A program made the position numbers and the translations under genes. Positions 16,741-26,181 of a stretch of 64,000 bases of DNA are shown piece after piece. The stretch is from Mucilaginibacter sp. (lineage in GTDB: Bacteria > Bacteroidota > Bacteroidia > Sphingobacteriales > Sphingobacteriaceae). How positions within the stretch are numbered: the stretch's first letter is position 1; every line of letters begins with the position of its first letter. The stretch is taken from positions 31,516-95,515 of the forward strand of contig JAQBOV010000046.1 of the NCBI GenBank assembly GCA_028287895.1. Direction: 5' to 3'. Below the pieces are notes generated by a model. It was given only the letters and a program-made list of their open reading frames with translations, made no database searches and had not been told where the DNA came from.

Positions 16741-18615
16741 ATGAAATCACTTTACTTTCACGCGGCTTTGGCTGTTTTCCTGTTGGCACCTTTGTGCGCT
16801 TTGGCGCAAAGTTCGCCGAAAAGAGTGCTCGGCTCGTTTATTTATAACCATAAAGTTTATAATTACGAGTTCGTCGAGGAAAGTTCGGATAGCTATAACC
16901 TGAAGATCAGCGGCTTCCCGTCTAATGCGGCTGCATCGGCAGAAAGTGACGCGAGCAAAGTGGCAAAAGAGACTACAAAGAAGGATACGACAGTCACAGA
17001 CACTACAACAGCTGCAACAGACACATTAAAGAAAGTCCCTAGTGTCACGGACGCCAGCTCATCGGCGCATAATCTTGACTATGCTTTTTCCGAGTTAAGT
17101 CAAACCGTGTTTACGGAAGTATTTACGACGCAGATGGCCGACAAATTTAAAGTGGATATTAACGATGGATTGAAAAAAGAGGCGATCGAGCTATTTTTCA
17201 AAATAAAGGCGAGGCTTGATTTCCTCGATGATGAACCGGTGACGGCGAACCTGATACTTAAAAAGGATGTTGTGTACAGTGTATTAAAAGCAAACGCATC
17301 TTCCTATTATCACGCAGGTCTAAGTGATCTCTTAGTGCCGCACCGCGTCGACCGGGTAATGGTTGAAACGCAGGATGGAGCTATTAAAAATGTCTCAGTG
17401 CACCTGGTCAATCCGAAAGCTCCGAATGATCCTGCGCTTTCCTCACGGAAATTCATTGAATTTAAGAACCAGTATCCAATCAGTATTTCCAGTAAGTTTG
17501 ATGCTGACCGGCTTGCAAACATCAATCTGTACAGCTTTAATTGTAACGGAATAGAAGGCTTAACACGTTATATTAAGCTGTCTGATGTACTCGCCTTAGA
17601 CATCATTCTTGAAAATAACAAAGAAGACTACAGCCCGTCGGACCGAGTAGTGACCTTGTCGCCAAGCCAGCCGATCGTGGAACTAAAGAAGGAAAAAAGA
17701 TCACATATCCTGGACGTGTCGGCATTTACCGATTTTGTTGGTTTAGACCAAGAACAACCCAATGGTTTGATCCAGATAGAAGTGAAGAGGAAAATAAACC
17801 TGAATACAAAGTCTCATCCGTGGTTTGATTTTGGAGGGAAAACAGATCTTGGTGAAAGTTATAATCTTTCCGGTTATGATGTGGCATGGACGATGTCCAG
17901 GAACAAGAAATTAACCTACTATACGCTGACTCCTTCGAAGGCTGCGAAAAAGGACACGACAAAAAGGGCCAACAATGAATCTGACAGCACATTGCATATC
18001 ACAGTCAGGAACCGGAAACTGCGGCCCACTTATTACGGATTTTTTGGAAGTATCGAACCGCGACTTCTTTTTTCTAAACTGGACGGCAACAACCGCTATT
18101 ATTTATTGGATACGCCCACGTTTACCAGTAAAAAATTGAACCCTCTTAAAAATTACCAATATCAGCTTGCTTCATTCGGGTTCAATCTGAATATGGCTAA
18201 AGTGAGTTTTCCCGACCTTAAATTTAGCTGGAATCTAATTGATGCAGGTGTATACTGGTACCGCAGCCGGGTACAGGCTGCTTGGGATACCGTTAGCAAG
18301 CATTCTGCTCCACTTAATAATGGGATACTGAATCTATCCACTCACATAGATTTTCACCCGGCAGGTAATTGGGGCCTTGGCTTTGCCGTGGGACGTATCT
18401 GGCAACATATTTGGAACAACGATTATAAACTGCCGGTTCAGGCTGGATTATGGCAGGCGGGATTTGATGGATTTTTATCAACCAATGATGATTCGAAGCT
18501 GTTCTTCCGCTTCCGTTGGACAGGTGAGGCGCATCACTTCAATAACAATTTTACACAGATACAATTAGGCTACTCAATGAATATTTTCACCGGGTCTAGC
18601 CTGCCGAATAAATAA
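16741..18615 (+). CDS. Secreted/periplasmic protein of unknown function
   Basis: This 624-residue protein has a Sec signal peptide (FHAALAVFLLAPLCALAQS, cleavage near residue 23). A Thr/Asp/Lys-rich low-complexity linker follows at about 78-105 (KDTTVTDTTTAATDTLKK). The C-terminal 200 residues are rich in alternating aromatic and polar residues (for example YYGFFGSIEPRLLFSK, GLGFAVGRIWQHIW) and end in a strand-like LGYSMNIF segment, so they may form an outer-membrane beta structure. No known family is recognised. It is flanked upstream by the ACCGT motif and downstream by a strong terminator, so it is transcribed alone. Confidence 0.65.
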   Translation: MKSLYFHAALAVFLLAPLCALAQSSPKRVLGSFIYNHKVYNYEFVEESSDSYNLKISGFPSNAAASAESDASKVAKETTKKDTTVTDTTTAATDTLKKVPSVTDASSSAHNLDYAFSELSQTVFTEVFTTQMADKFKVDINDGLKKEAIELFFKIKARLDFLDDEPVTANLILKKDVVYSVLKANASSYYHAGLSDLLVPHRVDRVMVETQDGAIKNVSVHLVNPKAPNDPALSSRKFIEFKNQYPISISSKFDADRLANINLYSFNCNGIEGLTRYIKLSDVLALDIILENNKEDYSPSDRVVTLSPSQPIVELKKEKRSHILDVSAFTDFVGLDQEQPNGLIQIEVKRKINLNTKSHPWFDFGGKTDLGESYNLSGYDVAWTMSRNKKLTYYTLTPSKAAKKDTTKRANNESDSTLHITVRNRKLRPTYYGFFGSIEPRLLFSKLDGNNRYYLLDTPTFTSKKLNPLKNYQYQLASFGFNLNMAKVSFPDLKFSWNLIDAGVYWYRSRVQAAWDTVSKHSAPLNNGILNLSTHIDFHPAGNWGLGFAVGRIWQHIWNNDYKLPVQAGLWQAGFDGFLSTNDDSKLFFRFRWTGEAHHFNNNFTQIQLGYSMNIFTGSSLPNK

Positions 18616-18620
18616 ATTGA

Positions 18621-18659
18621 TCCGGGCCGGTATGACCATATTTGTACCGGGTTTTTTTG
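18621..18659 (+). terminator. Rho-independent terminator
   Basis: An inverted repeat CCGGTA...TACCGG (18627-18650), extended by flanking GGGCC/GGG bases, is followed by GTTTTTTT. It directly follows the stop of the secreted-protein gene. Confidence 0.75.
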
Positions 18660-18662
18660 CTC

Positions 18663-18690
18663 GAAAATACCGTGAAAACACGGTATGCGG
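18663..18690. repeat. Dispersed palindrome ATACCGTG-AAAA-CACGGTAT
   Basis: A perfect 8-base-arm inverted repeat with an AAAA loop at 18667-18686, upstream of the MBL-protease gene. The left arm, loop and most of the right arm recur at 58577-58594, and variants occur at 16654-16693 and 34965-35018. Confidence 0.7.
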
Positions 18691-18738
18691 GTTCATTAAA
18701 TTTTATGTAGCTTTAATTGCATGCTAAACCACTAAACC

Positions 18739-21279
18739 ATGAAAATACACCTGTTGGACATGGGCCTGACCAAATATGGCGACTGCCTGGTCATAGATAA
18801 CGGCAACCGGAGGATTCTGATAGACGGTGCCCACCCTGGCGACGCCAACAGCGTCCGTACGCAACTAAAAAAGATACTCGGCCAAGAACCTCCCTTTGCA
18901 TTCGACCTGCTGGTGGTGACCCACTGCCACAGCGACCATATCGGCTGCTTGCCTGACCTGGTGGCAATGGACGTTGTTCGGTTCAAAAAAGCGCTCATCG
19001 CCGACGAAAAACTTGGCTTCGGAAGAGCGGAAGACGGCACCGGCCCATCGGACGCGCCGGGTCTGACCGGCACGCAGAAAACCCTTATCGCCGCCATACA
19101 GGAAGAGGACCACAGCAGTCTGTCCGATGGGGAACTGATGCAGTTCCTGGATGATGCTGGTACCCTGGAAACGAAATATATACAGATGCTGAAGACGTTT
19201 ATGCAGACGGGGACACCTGTGCTGCGTTATGGGCGCGACTTGGTGACGGACAATGCGTCTAAAGCGGCTGCGGTAAAGGCTTTCGAAGATGAATTTGCAG
19301 ATTTCGGGCTGCATTTGCTCGGGCCGACACAGGACCATTTGCTAATCTGCGCCGACCAGATCGCCCGGGGTGGTTCCGATGCCGCAGATGCCGCTGCCGG
19401 AGCCGATGATAATTCGATACTGAATACTTACCGCCGCATGGTCGCCGAAGGAGTCGGCTCCGATGAGGCCGAAGGAAAGGATATGCCAGGAACGGGTGCG
19501 GCGAAGAACTGCCAGAGTATCGTATTGAAAGTGACAGGAGACGATGGCTGGTCGGCTTTACTGGCCGGCGACATGCAGTTCGCCAAACCCGAGATCGGGG
19601 GGCTGAAGGAACTGATGCCGGCTTTACTAAAGAAATCTGCTGCTGCCGGCACCTATGGATTTATTAAGCTGACGCACCACACCGCTTATAATGCTTTGGA
19701 CGAAACGGTCTATCAGGCATTTAAGCAGACCGACTTGTTCGCCCATACGGGAGGCAGGAACGATGTGGGCCACCCCTTCAAGGGGGCGCTCGATGTGTTG
19801 AAAAACCATTTGCCCGCAGTGGAATTCGCACGCAATGATCGGAACGGGATCATTACGGTAGGAAAAATGAACGGGAAGCTACAGTTTACGTTGTCTCAGG
19901 GGGCGCTTAATGATTTTAGTTTGAATAAAGTGTCCGATGCGACGCCTGAAGGCCGTTCCACCGCTGCTTCTGCGACTGCCGCAGTTGCGGCACGGGCTTC
20001 GGCCGGCTCCTCGCCTGTTATCGGCAGACAGGTGACGCCTTTGCCGAATAGCTTTGTCGAGGTACATACGAAATTACCCCACCGGAAGACCAGGGTGACC
20101 ATTACAATCGATGTCGACCCGGCGGGGGACGTGGGGCAAGGCGAGGGACTGGCACCCGGGCATGACAATCCTCTGCTTGCGGCAGAGATGCGGCAATTGC
20201 CGCCATTGGTCGTCATCAGCAGCTTCCCGAAGTTAGCGGCCAATATCGGCGCGGAGAACGTCAGCCGGCTGAAACAAATGCTGGCTGCCCAGCCGCAATT
20301 GAAAGTACTTGATCTTGCTGGGGACCTCGGCATCGCGGAAAGCGCGGCTCCGCAAGTGAACGCTTTGCTGCACGGCGGAAAATATAAGGGTGTATTGATC
20401 ATAGGCGGCTATGATGTAATTCCCGCGCAGCGTTTGAGCGTTCTAAATGCTGCCTTGCGGCAGGAACTGATCCGCAAGAACCAGCTGGCCGGCGATGCCG
20501 ATGAATTTATCGTCTGGAGTGACGACCTGTATGCCGACCCGGACATGGACGGGCTGCCGGAACTGCCGGTGAGCCGTATTCCAGACGGAGGAGATGCCGT
20601 TTTAATGTTCGCCGCCCTTTCGGCGTCCGATTTCTCGGTACAAGCACGCTTTGGTATCCGTAATACACGCAGACCCTTTGCCGAAGGTACATTCGCTGGC
20701 ATACCCGGGAGCGTGGGCATCTTGAACGTCTCTGAAGAATGCAGCCCTGAACATATTGCCGCCGGCGATGCCGCCGGGGCGGTCTATTATATGTTACATG
20801 GTTCCGACCAAGACGCGAGCCGTTTCTGGGGCGAGACCCAGGACGGGGAGGAATTCGAAGCGGTCTGTTTGGACAATATACCGGGAAGCACGCCGGGGAC
20901 CGTCGTGTTCACTGGCTGCTGCTGGGGCGCGCTGTCCGTTTACCAACCTGCTTCTGGCCGGAGGGGACTGGCAGAGCTTAAGCGGAAGACGGCGGCGGAC
21001 TCTATCGCCCTGGCGTACCTCAAATCGGGCGCGCAGGCTTTTGTCGGCTGTACGGGTTCGCATTATTCGCCTTTGCAGTCGCCATATAACTATTACGGGA
21101 AACCGATGCACGACGCTTTCTGGCAGGGAATGGCCTCCGGGTTTAAACCTGCCGAGGCGCTTTTCCGGGCGAAAGTCGCTTATGCACAGGCCATGCCGCA
21201 CGGCCGGACCGATCCTTTCAGCCAGGCGGTGGAAATAAAAATCCTACGGGAATACACCTGTATAGGGCTGGGCTGGTAG
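18739..21279 (+). CDS. Metallo-beta-lactamase / C25-caspase-like protease fusion
   Basis: This 846-residue two-domain protein has an N-terminal half that is a ComEC-type metallo-beta-lactamase fold: LLDMG at the start, THCHSDH at residues 61-67 (HxHxDH), LLAGD about 275, KLTHH about 310 and VGHP about 344. An Ala-rich linker (about 400-430) leads to a gingipain/caspase-like domain: VLIIGGYDVIPAQRLS, SDDLYAD-DMDGLPELPVSRIPD, a histidine motif YMLHGS (His687) and a cysteine motif VVFTGCCWGA (Cys727/728), then AFVGCTGSHYSP. His-Gly and Cys motifs about 40 residues apart match the catalytic dyad of C25/CHAT/caspase proteases. There is no signal peptide, so it is intracellular. The gene is visibly more GC-rich than its neighbours. 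It is probably a defence or cell-death protease. Confidence 0.75.
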   Translation: MKIHLLDMGLTKYGDCLVIDNGNRRILIDGAHPGDANSVRTQLKKILGQEPPFAFDLLVVTHCHSDHIGCLPDLVAMDVVRFKKALIADEKLGFGRAEDGTGPSDAPGLTGTQKTLIAAIQEEDHSSLSDGELMQFLDDAGTLETKYIQMLKTFMQTGTPVLRYGRDLVTDNASKAAAVKAFEDEFADFGLHLLGPTQDHLLICADQIARGGSDAADAAAGADDNSILNTYRRMVAEGVGSDEAEGKDMPGTGAAKNCQSIVLKVTGDDGWSALLAGDMQFAKPEIGGLKELMPALLKKSAAAGTYGFIKLTHHTAYNALDETVYQAFKQTDLFAHTGGRNDVGHPFKGALDVLKNHLPAVEFARNDRNGIITVGKMNGKLQFTLSQGALNDFSLNKVSDATPEGRSTAASATAAVAARASAGSSPVIGRQVTPLPNSFVEVHTKLPHRKTRVTITIDVDPAGDVGQGEGLAPGHDNPLLAAEMRQLPPLVVISSFPKLAANIGAENVSRLKQMLAAQPQLKVLDLAGDLGIAESAAPQVNALLHGGKYKGVLIIGGYDVIPAQRLSVLNAALRQELIRKNQLAGDADEFIVWSDDLYADPDMDGLPELPVSRIPDGGDAVLMFAALSASDFSVQARFGIRNTRRPFAEGTFAGIPGSVGILNVSEECSPEHIAAGDAAGAVYYMLHGSDQDASRFWGETQDGEEFEAVCLDNIPGSTPGTVVFTGCCWGALSVYQPASGRRGLAELKRKTAADSIALAYLKSGAQAFVGCTGSHYSPLQSPYNYYGKPMHDAFWQGMASGFKPAEALFRAKVAYAQAMPHGRTDPFSQAVEIKILREYTCIGLGW

Positions 21280-21282
21280 TTT

Positions 21283-21336
21283 GATTTGTGCAAAATAGTT
21301 TGTAACTTTACTTAGTATAAGATACAGGAGGTAATT
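21283..21336 (+). promoter_or_regulatory. Possible promoter and strong Shine-Dalgarno for the small gene
   Basis: TTTG near 21285 and TAACTTTA at 21303-21310 roughly fit the Bacteroidota TTTG-N19-TAnnTTTG pattern. AGGAGG at 21326-21331 stands 5 bases before ATG 21337 and fixes that start. Strong Shine-Dalgarno sequences are uncommon in Bacteroidota genes. Confidence 0.5.
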
Positions 21337-21669
21337 ATGATCTCATCGAGTTTGAAGAATTTTGTGTCGGGCCATATGAAAAATATGGAGGTGGTCGCGG
21401 TGACCGCTCGACCCATTAATAATGTCAGCGATGATAGCGGGGGGGCGCCTTCCCTTGAGGAGTTACGCCGCAAATACCTGGGACTGGATAGCCAGCCGCA
21501 GGCTACTGAAGCTGATGCAGCAGCAGATGCGGTGAATGAGGAGCCGGAAAATGTCGAAGTCGCGTTGCTCCGCAAGAAAAATTTCGTTGCGGATGACAAA
21601 AGTGATGACGCTGACCAGCGGACGATCATTAATAGCAAAGAGAATGGGTTGTTAGGGGCACAGGGCTAA
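21337..21669 (+). CDS. Small acidic protein next to the MBL-protease gene
   Basis: This 110-residue protein has a short basic N-terminal segment (SSLKNFVSGHMKNMEVVAV), a helix containing LEELRRKYLGL, and an acidic, disordered, Ala/Asp/Glu-rich C-terminal half. No family was recognised. The perfect Shine-Dalgarno AGGAGG and position 57 bases after the protease gene support a real, translated gene. The disordered tail and tight linkage make it a candidate substrate, pro-peptide or regulator of the protease; this is inference only. Confidence 0.55.
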   Translation: MISSSLKNFVSGHMKNMEVVAVTARPINNVSDDSGGAPSLEELRRKYLGLDSQPQATEADAAADAVNEEPENVEVALLRKKNFVADDKSDDADQRTIINSKENGLLGAQG

Positions 21670-21697
21670 AACGCTTTTTTAGAAAAGAAGCGGGCTC

Positions 21698-21769
21698 ACA
21701 AGGTTTAATTTTAAGGATTAGAAAAGATAACACTTCCAAGAGAGAAGGGGTAACAAGGCTTAATTTTAA
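21698..21769 (+). repeat. Short direct repeat (ACAAGGyTTAATTTTAA)
   Basis: ACAAGGTTTAATTTTAA at 21698-21714 and ACAAGGCTTAATTTTAA at 21752-21768 are near-identical copies in the convergent spacer between the small gene and the methyltransferase gene. The role is unknown; they may mark a past insertion boundary. Confidence 0.5.
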
Positions 21770-21916
21770 ACCTTTTGTTTCGTGAATTTAACACAGAATT
21801 TACTTGTTTGAGGGTAGGCAGGAAGCCGAGAGTAAAGGACAAGAGGAGCTGAGTTAATTAGATCAAGTAGTGAGATAACTTCAGGTTATCCTATGAAATG
21901 GAACAGCTATAATTAG

Positions 21917-22807
21917 TTAGTTTGCCATTTGAGACGAATCTAAGCTTGAAGATATTTCTTTAATTGTACCGGAAGTAATTACGTTTATTTCTGAATTTAT
22001 TCGTTCGAGTGCCATAGAAACATATTCACTATTTATTTCAATTCCTATGAATTTTCGATCCAATTCTTTGCAAATTTTACCTACTGTACCAGAGCCAAAA
22101 AATGGGTCTAATACAAACTCATCTTTTTTTGTCGAACATTCAACACATCCGATAATTAAGTCCTCCGGAAAAATAGCACTATGTTTTATGTTATTTGCCT
22201 TTGTAGGCACCTCCCAAACCGATCGCTGCCTCTTGCCATTTTCGGCTTTCAATGCTTCAGCATCAAATTGATAGCGTTCGGATTTCGATAAAAGAAAAAG
22301 ATATTCGTGATTTCTATAAGGTCTATCTTTTACGCTTTCGGGCATTCCATTTGGTTTATGCCAAATAATATCACTTCTTAAATACCAACCCGACTCCTGT
22401 AGCCTGAATGCCAATTTCCAAGGTATGCCGATTAGATCCTTACGTTTTAAACCTGACGGTGTATCAGGTCTTGTAGTCATTTTTCGCGCTGGGTTTTTTT
22501 TATCGGAGGCCCTATATTTACGGTTTCCGCTTGTGTAACCATCACCTATATTTAACCATAAAGTTCCATTTTTCTTTAAAATGCGTTTAGCTTCATTAAA
22601 AACCAGCTCAAGCTTCAGGAAATACTCGTTTATTTCATTTTCCAAACCAATTTGTCCCTGTATATTATAATCTCTCATTCCCCAATATGGGGGTGACGTT
22701 ATAATACATTGCACAGAATTGGAACGTAGACGTTTTAATACATTAACGCAATCACCAATAAAAATTATGGAATCATCGATTGTAAGTTGACTATCTATCA
22801 AGGCCAT
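21917..22807 (-). CDS. Site-specific DNA methyltransferase (beta class, probably N4-cytosine)
   Basis: This 296-residue methyltransferase has catalytic motif IV TSPPYWGMRDY (about residues 38-48), ILKKNGTLWLNIGDGY, and the AdoMet-binding motif I near the C-terminus, FVLDPFFGSGTVGKICKEL followed by FIGIEIN. Motif IV before motif I defines the beta class; SPPY is usual for N4-cytosine enzymes, though N6-adenine is possible. It is the last gene of the AT-rich minus-strand operon and no cognate restriction nuclease is adjacent. It may protect host DNA from another operon protein or be an orphan anti-restriction methylase. Confidence 0.9.
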   Translation of the reverse strand: MALIDSQLTIDDSIIFIGDCVNVLKRLRSNSVQCIITSPPYWGMRDYNIQGQIGLENEINEYFLKLELVFNEAKRILKKNGTLWLNIGDGYTSGNRKYRASDKKNPARKMTTRPDTPSGLKRKDLIGIPWKLAFRLQESGWYLRSDIIWHKPNGMPESVKDRPYRNHEYLFLLSKSERYQFDAEALKAENGKRQRSVWEVPTKANNIKHSAIFPEDLIIGCVECSTKKDEFVLDPFFGSGTVGKICKELDRKFIGIEINSEYVSMALERINSEINVITSGTIKEISSSLDSSQMAN

Positions 22808-22820
22808 AGATACCTCGATA

Positions 22821-23222
22821 TTAGTAATTAAAGTCAGAGCCCAAGTCTAACGCTATATTAATCAATCGTCTATCTTCACTCATTTTTGCCAATTCAACAA
22901 AAATATAAATGATTTGTCTTAATTTTTCCTTAGCTGCGCCGTCAAGATTTTCAGACAATTTATTAAATACTGAAATATTCGTCTTCAACGTTTCTCCAAA
23001 ACTTATTAAAACGTTGATAATATCATCAGAATGCTTTTGTTTTAATATGGAAACGTTCCGATTAAGAATATTCTTTATCTCTGGTTGATCATTAATTAAT
23101 TCTAATAATCCTCCTAATAAATCGCTAATGTCGTCGATTTTATAGTTCATTACCGTTTCGATCGACGCAATATTATTGGATCTATAACCATCTAAAAATC
23201 CTGCAAAGCTAGAGTTTTTCAT
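22821..23222 (-). CDS. Small helical protein of unknown function
   Basis: This 133-residue protein is predicted all-helical, with heptad-like leucine and isoleucine spacing (ISDLLGGLLELINDQPEIKN and ISVFNKLSENLDGAAKEKL). There are no catalytic motifs or membrane segments. It sits 13 bases upstream of the methyltransferase start and 19 bases after the membrane protein gene, so it is an integral operon member. No known family was recognised. Confidence 0.6.
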   Translation of the reverse strand: MKNSSFAGFLDGYRSNNIASIETVMNYKIDDISDLLGGLLELINDQPEIKNILNRNVSILKQKHSDDIINVLISFGETLKTNISVFNKLSENLDGAAKEKLRQIIYIFVELAKMSEDRRLINIALDLGSDFNY

Positions 23223-23241
23223 ATTCTTTGGTTATTTGGAT

Positions 23242-23922
23242 TTACTTTTTTAATTTATTAAGTATTTCATCCAGTCTTTCAACAGGAGTTGGTCCTCCAT
23301 TGATAGAAATCGATTCTTCCAGCACCATAACCGCTTTCTTTAGCAGTTTCAACCCAGTCATACTGGAAAGTATAATTCCCAAATTTAGTGATTTTGTTTT
23401 ATTATCTAAAAGGCTTCCTTTAGATAACTTATTAACTTCTGTCGAAACTCTGAGTTGTTCCTCTTGAGGGACATTTTTCATTATTGTAAAACAAATTGTA
23501 GGCAATGCTAATTTGGCTTTTTCGAAATCTACTTTTTCCATTATGATTTCGACTTCTGTTAACTCGTTATCAGAACGATGCTGATCGAAAGCGCGATCTG
23601 CGGCATTCAAATAAACCTGTAGTATAGCTGAAAAGCCAATATCCGCCTGCTTGTCGCCAACTTTAATATTGGCAATTGAACTTCGCAGTATCGCTAACGC
23701 CGATGTTCCAGCTATAAATATTTGAAATACAGAATGGCCAGTCGCGATATTGAATTGTAATACAAGATAGTAAGCTAAAACTGATGCAAGACCATTTATA
23801 GCCAAATAAACCCAACTAGCAAAGACCTTAATTATTTGCGAGAAATTTTTGTAACGACTTAACAACTCAGCTATTGCAACTAAACAACCAAGTACAAAGG
23901 TGGAACAATATTGAAAAAACAT
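23242..23922 (-). CDS. Membrane protein of unknown function in the dCTP-deaminase operon
   Basis: This 226-residue protein has three probable membrane helices in the first 85 residues (around CSTFVLGCLVAIAELL, WVYLAINGLASVLAYYLVL and FQIFIAGTSALAILRSS). A cytoplasmic helical region of about 140 residues follows, with ADRAFDQHRSDNELTEVEII. No catalytic residues stand out. It lies 51 bases downstream of the deaminase-peptidase gene. It could be the membrane-acting effector of the system or a signalling platform; unassigned. Confidence 0.6.
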   Translation of the reverse strand: MFFQYCSTFVLGCLVAIAELLSRYKNFSQIIKVFASWVYLAINGLASVLAYYLVLQFNIATGHSVFQIFIAGTSALAILRSSIANIKVGDKQADIGFSAILQVYLNAADRAFDQHRSDNELTEVEIIMEKVDFEKAKLALPTICFTIMKNVPQEEQLRVSTEVNKLSKGSLLDNKTKSLNLGIILSSMTGLKLLKKAVMVLEESISINGGPTPVERLDEILNKLKK

Positions 23923-23973
23923 GTTAGCAGGTCAGGTAATTGTTTATTATACAATAATAAACAATCTTTACGT

Positions 23974-26181
23974 TTATTTCTCTTTATTAATTTGTTTCTT
24001 TGTTAGCTCTTTTTTTATTTGTGTAATTTCATAGTCCTTATACTGCATACTTGTATGATGAGACAGAAGCCCTTTATATTTAGCATGATGTCTTTTATTA
24101 TATGGTCGCAAAGGGCTATCAATATTTATAAACTTTAATTGTCCAAATCTTAAGCCTGGAAATAATTTAACTGGATTAGGTCCAGCATTATAAATTTCCA
24201 ACGTTATGACCCCTTCAAATCCAGGATCAATAAATCCAGCTGTCATATGAATTTCTAATCCCAGTCTCGCGAAGCTACTTCTTCCTTCAATTTCTGCCGC
24301 AATATTTTCCGGCAACTTAAAATATTCCATTGTGTGCCCTAAAATAAATTGGCCCGGAGAAATTGTAATTGATTCCATGTAATCAAGGTCAATTAATCTC
24401 GAATTAAATTCCGCGTCATTTAGAGATTGTTGATCTGTAAAATCAATAATGCCATATTTATTCTGATAGTACAATTGAAACGAGGTTCCCAATCTGACAT
24501 CTAACGAAGTTGCTCCCAATTGTTCATTAAGGTCCATTAATGGGATGACCTTTAGTTTATTGCTTTTTAATAATTGGAATATATTTATGTCTGAAAGTTG
24601 ACTAATGCCGGTGTTGGATATTGATAAATGTGGCGTTAATTTATCTTCAAACTCAGTTTCAGTTTTGTATTTTGCTTCCGAGTAAAACAAATCAAACCAT
24701 TCCGACACCTGGATAGAACGCAATATAGATTGATCAAATCTTTTGAATACCTTTAAAATATTTTTCTCATAACTGTTAATAAGATCGTTAAGATTTAACG
24801 AGGCTAAATTGATTAATATTTCGTCTTTTAGGCCATTATTCCGATATAACCACGCCGACAATAAAATTTCTTGTACGTATGTTGGCTTTTCGGCTAAATA
24901 TGTTTTATTGATTTGCTTACTTGGTATCGGTAATCCTTGAATTAAGAGATTGCTAAGTGACCGAATAGTATCTTCTTCAATTTCCTCAGTATATTTAATA
25001 AGTGGCTGTAATAAAACATTAACAGCTTCAGTTCCAAATTTCAAATCCGAATTATCAATTTTAAAAAAATATTTTCTAAAAAATTCTCTAAAATAAATAT
25101 ACACCTCTCTATTGTCCTCATTCTTAAAACCGGATGTATCACTTTCATCAAAGTATTCAATTATAGTTTCACTCAACTCCAAAGTCTTGGTAAGATCGTT
25201 AAATAATGTTTTTTCAAATCGATGCTGAAGAATGTTATAGATAAGTTTTAAACGAAAAAGGGGAATCGGATAATTAACGTTGTAATTTGAGCCGGTTTCA
25301 AATATAAATGAGGAATATTGTGAAAACCAAAATGCCGGCCCCAGGACTACACAAGCAAACAAGTCACACCAGCATTCGGTGAGCCATGATTTAATATTCA
25401 CGTCGCTTTTACTTTTATAAGAATTAAGCACGTCGATTTGGCCTAAAGTTAAAAATCCCTCAAATTCTTTTTCAATGTCGCCACTTTGGAAAAACTTGTT
25501 ATCGATGATATTGTGTCCCAACTCATGAAGTAGTGTTGGCCATCTGCAAGGATTGTTTGTGTCAATTCTTGGGATGGTAATGTGGATTGTATTTTGGTTA
25601 TTATCAGATGTATCAAAGCTTCGGATATTCTCCTCAAAGTCATTATTGAAATCTAAAATTAACTTATCGAGCGTTTCATCCTTAAATTGTTGTAGGGGAT
25701 CTTTTACATAAACAGAATCGCCTAATTCTTCGCTAACGTAAATTGATATTTGCTTAGAATCCTTGTTTTCTCCTTCCGTTTGAGTTTTTTTATTATTCAA
25801 ACTCACCACGTGCTTGTCAATCATCCTACTAAATCGTCTGAGCTCTATTGGTTCAGATGGTCGAGGTAAATGATTTAAATATCTTTTATGCAATATATTT
25901 AAACTATTTAATAGCCGTTTTATATTAGTCATTATTTTATTAATGGCCTCCTGTTCATTATCGCACAATAAAATTTTGGTATTTAACTTAATCGACATCT
26001 CTATAATTTTCATCAACCAAGTTTTATAGCTTTCGATAAAAATTAGTTTGTCTTCGACTTTTGAGTCGGCGCCACGGTAAAACTCGCTGATTATTTCGTC
26101 TAAATGAAGATAAAACCTACTTGTTCTCTCAATAAGTTCAAATAAATATAATTGAGCTGTTTCCGTTTTCTTAAATCCCAT
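23974..26181 (-). CDS. HELGH metallopeptidase-like / dCTP deaminase (Dcd-type) fusion
   Basis: This 735-residue fusion protein has, in its N-terminal part, a zinc-peptidase signature LLHELGHNI (HExxH at 219-223) and a possible third ligand 46 residues later in TECWCDLFA (Glu269). The C-terminal 200 residues (533-735) are a dUTPase-fold dCTP deaminase: GATSLDVRLG, SPGQFILGHT, GRSSFARLGLEIH (633-645), TAGFIDPGFEG then ITLE (Glu662) and RPYNKRHHAKYKG. These include the Ser, Arg and Glu positions of the E. coli Dcd active site, so dCTP to dUTP conversion is expected. Housekeeping Dcd is only about 190 residues. The start overlaps the STAS-like gene by 11 bases. Dcd-type depletion of dCTP would fit anti-phage action. 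Confidence 0.85.
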   Translation of the reverse strand: MGFKKTETAQLYLFELIERTSRFYLHLDEIISEFYRGADSKVEDKLIFIESYKTWLMKIIEMSIKLNTKILLCDNEQEAINKIMTNIKRLLNSLNILHKRYLNHLPRPSEPIELRRFSRMIDKHVVSLNNKKTQTEGENKDSKQISIYVSEELGDSVYVKDPLQQFKDETLDKLILDFNNDFEENIRSFDTSDNNQNTIHITIPRIDTNNPCRWPTLLHELGHNIIDNKFFQSGDIEKEFEGFLTLGQIDVLNSYKSKSDVNIKSWLTECWCDLFACVVLGPAFWFSQYSSFIFETGSNYNVNYPIPLFRLKLIYNILQHRFEKTLFNDLTKTLELSETIIEYFDESDTSGFKNEDNREVYIYFREFFRKYFFKIDNSDLKFGTEAVNVLLQPLIKYTEEIEEDTIRSLSNLLIQGLPIPSKQINKTYLAEKPTYVQEILLSAWLYRNNGLKDEILINLASLNLNDLINSYEKNILKVFKRFDQSILRSIQVSEWFDLFYSEAKYKTETEFEDKLTPHLSISNTGISQLSDINIFQLLKSNKLKVIPLMDLNEQLGATSLDVRLGTSFQLYYQNKYGIIDFTDQQSLNDAEFNSRLIDLDYMESITISPGQFILGHTMEYFKLPENIAAEIEGRSSFARLGLEIHMTAGFIDPGFEGVITLEIYNAGPNPVKLFPGLRFGQLKFINIDSPLRPYNKRHHAKYKGLLSHHTSMQYKDYEITQIKKELTKKQINKEK

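Noticed and set aside
19896..20402. 168-codon antisense frame in the MBL-protease gene
   Set aside because: Opposite strand of a GC-rich gene; no family features.
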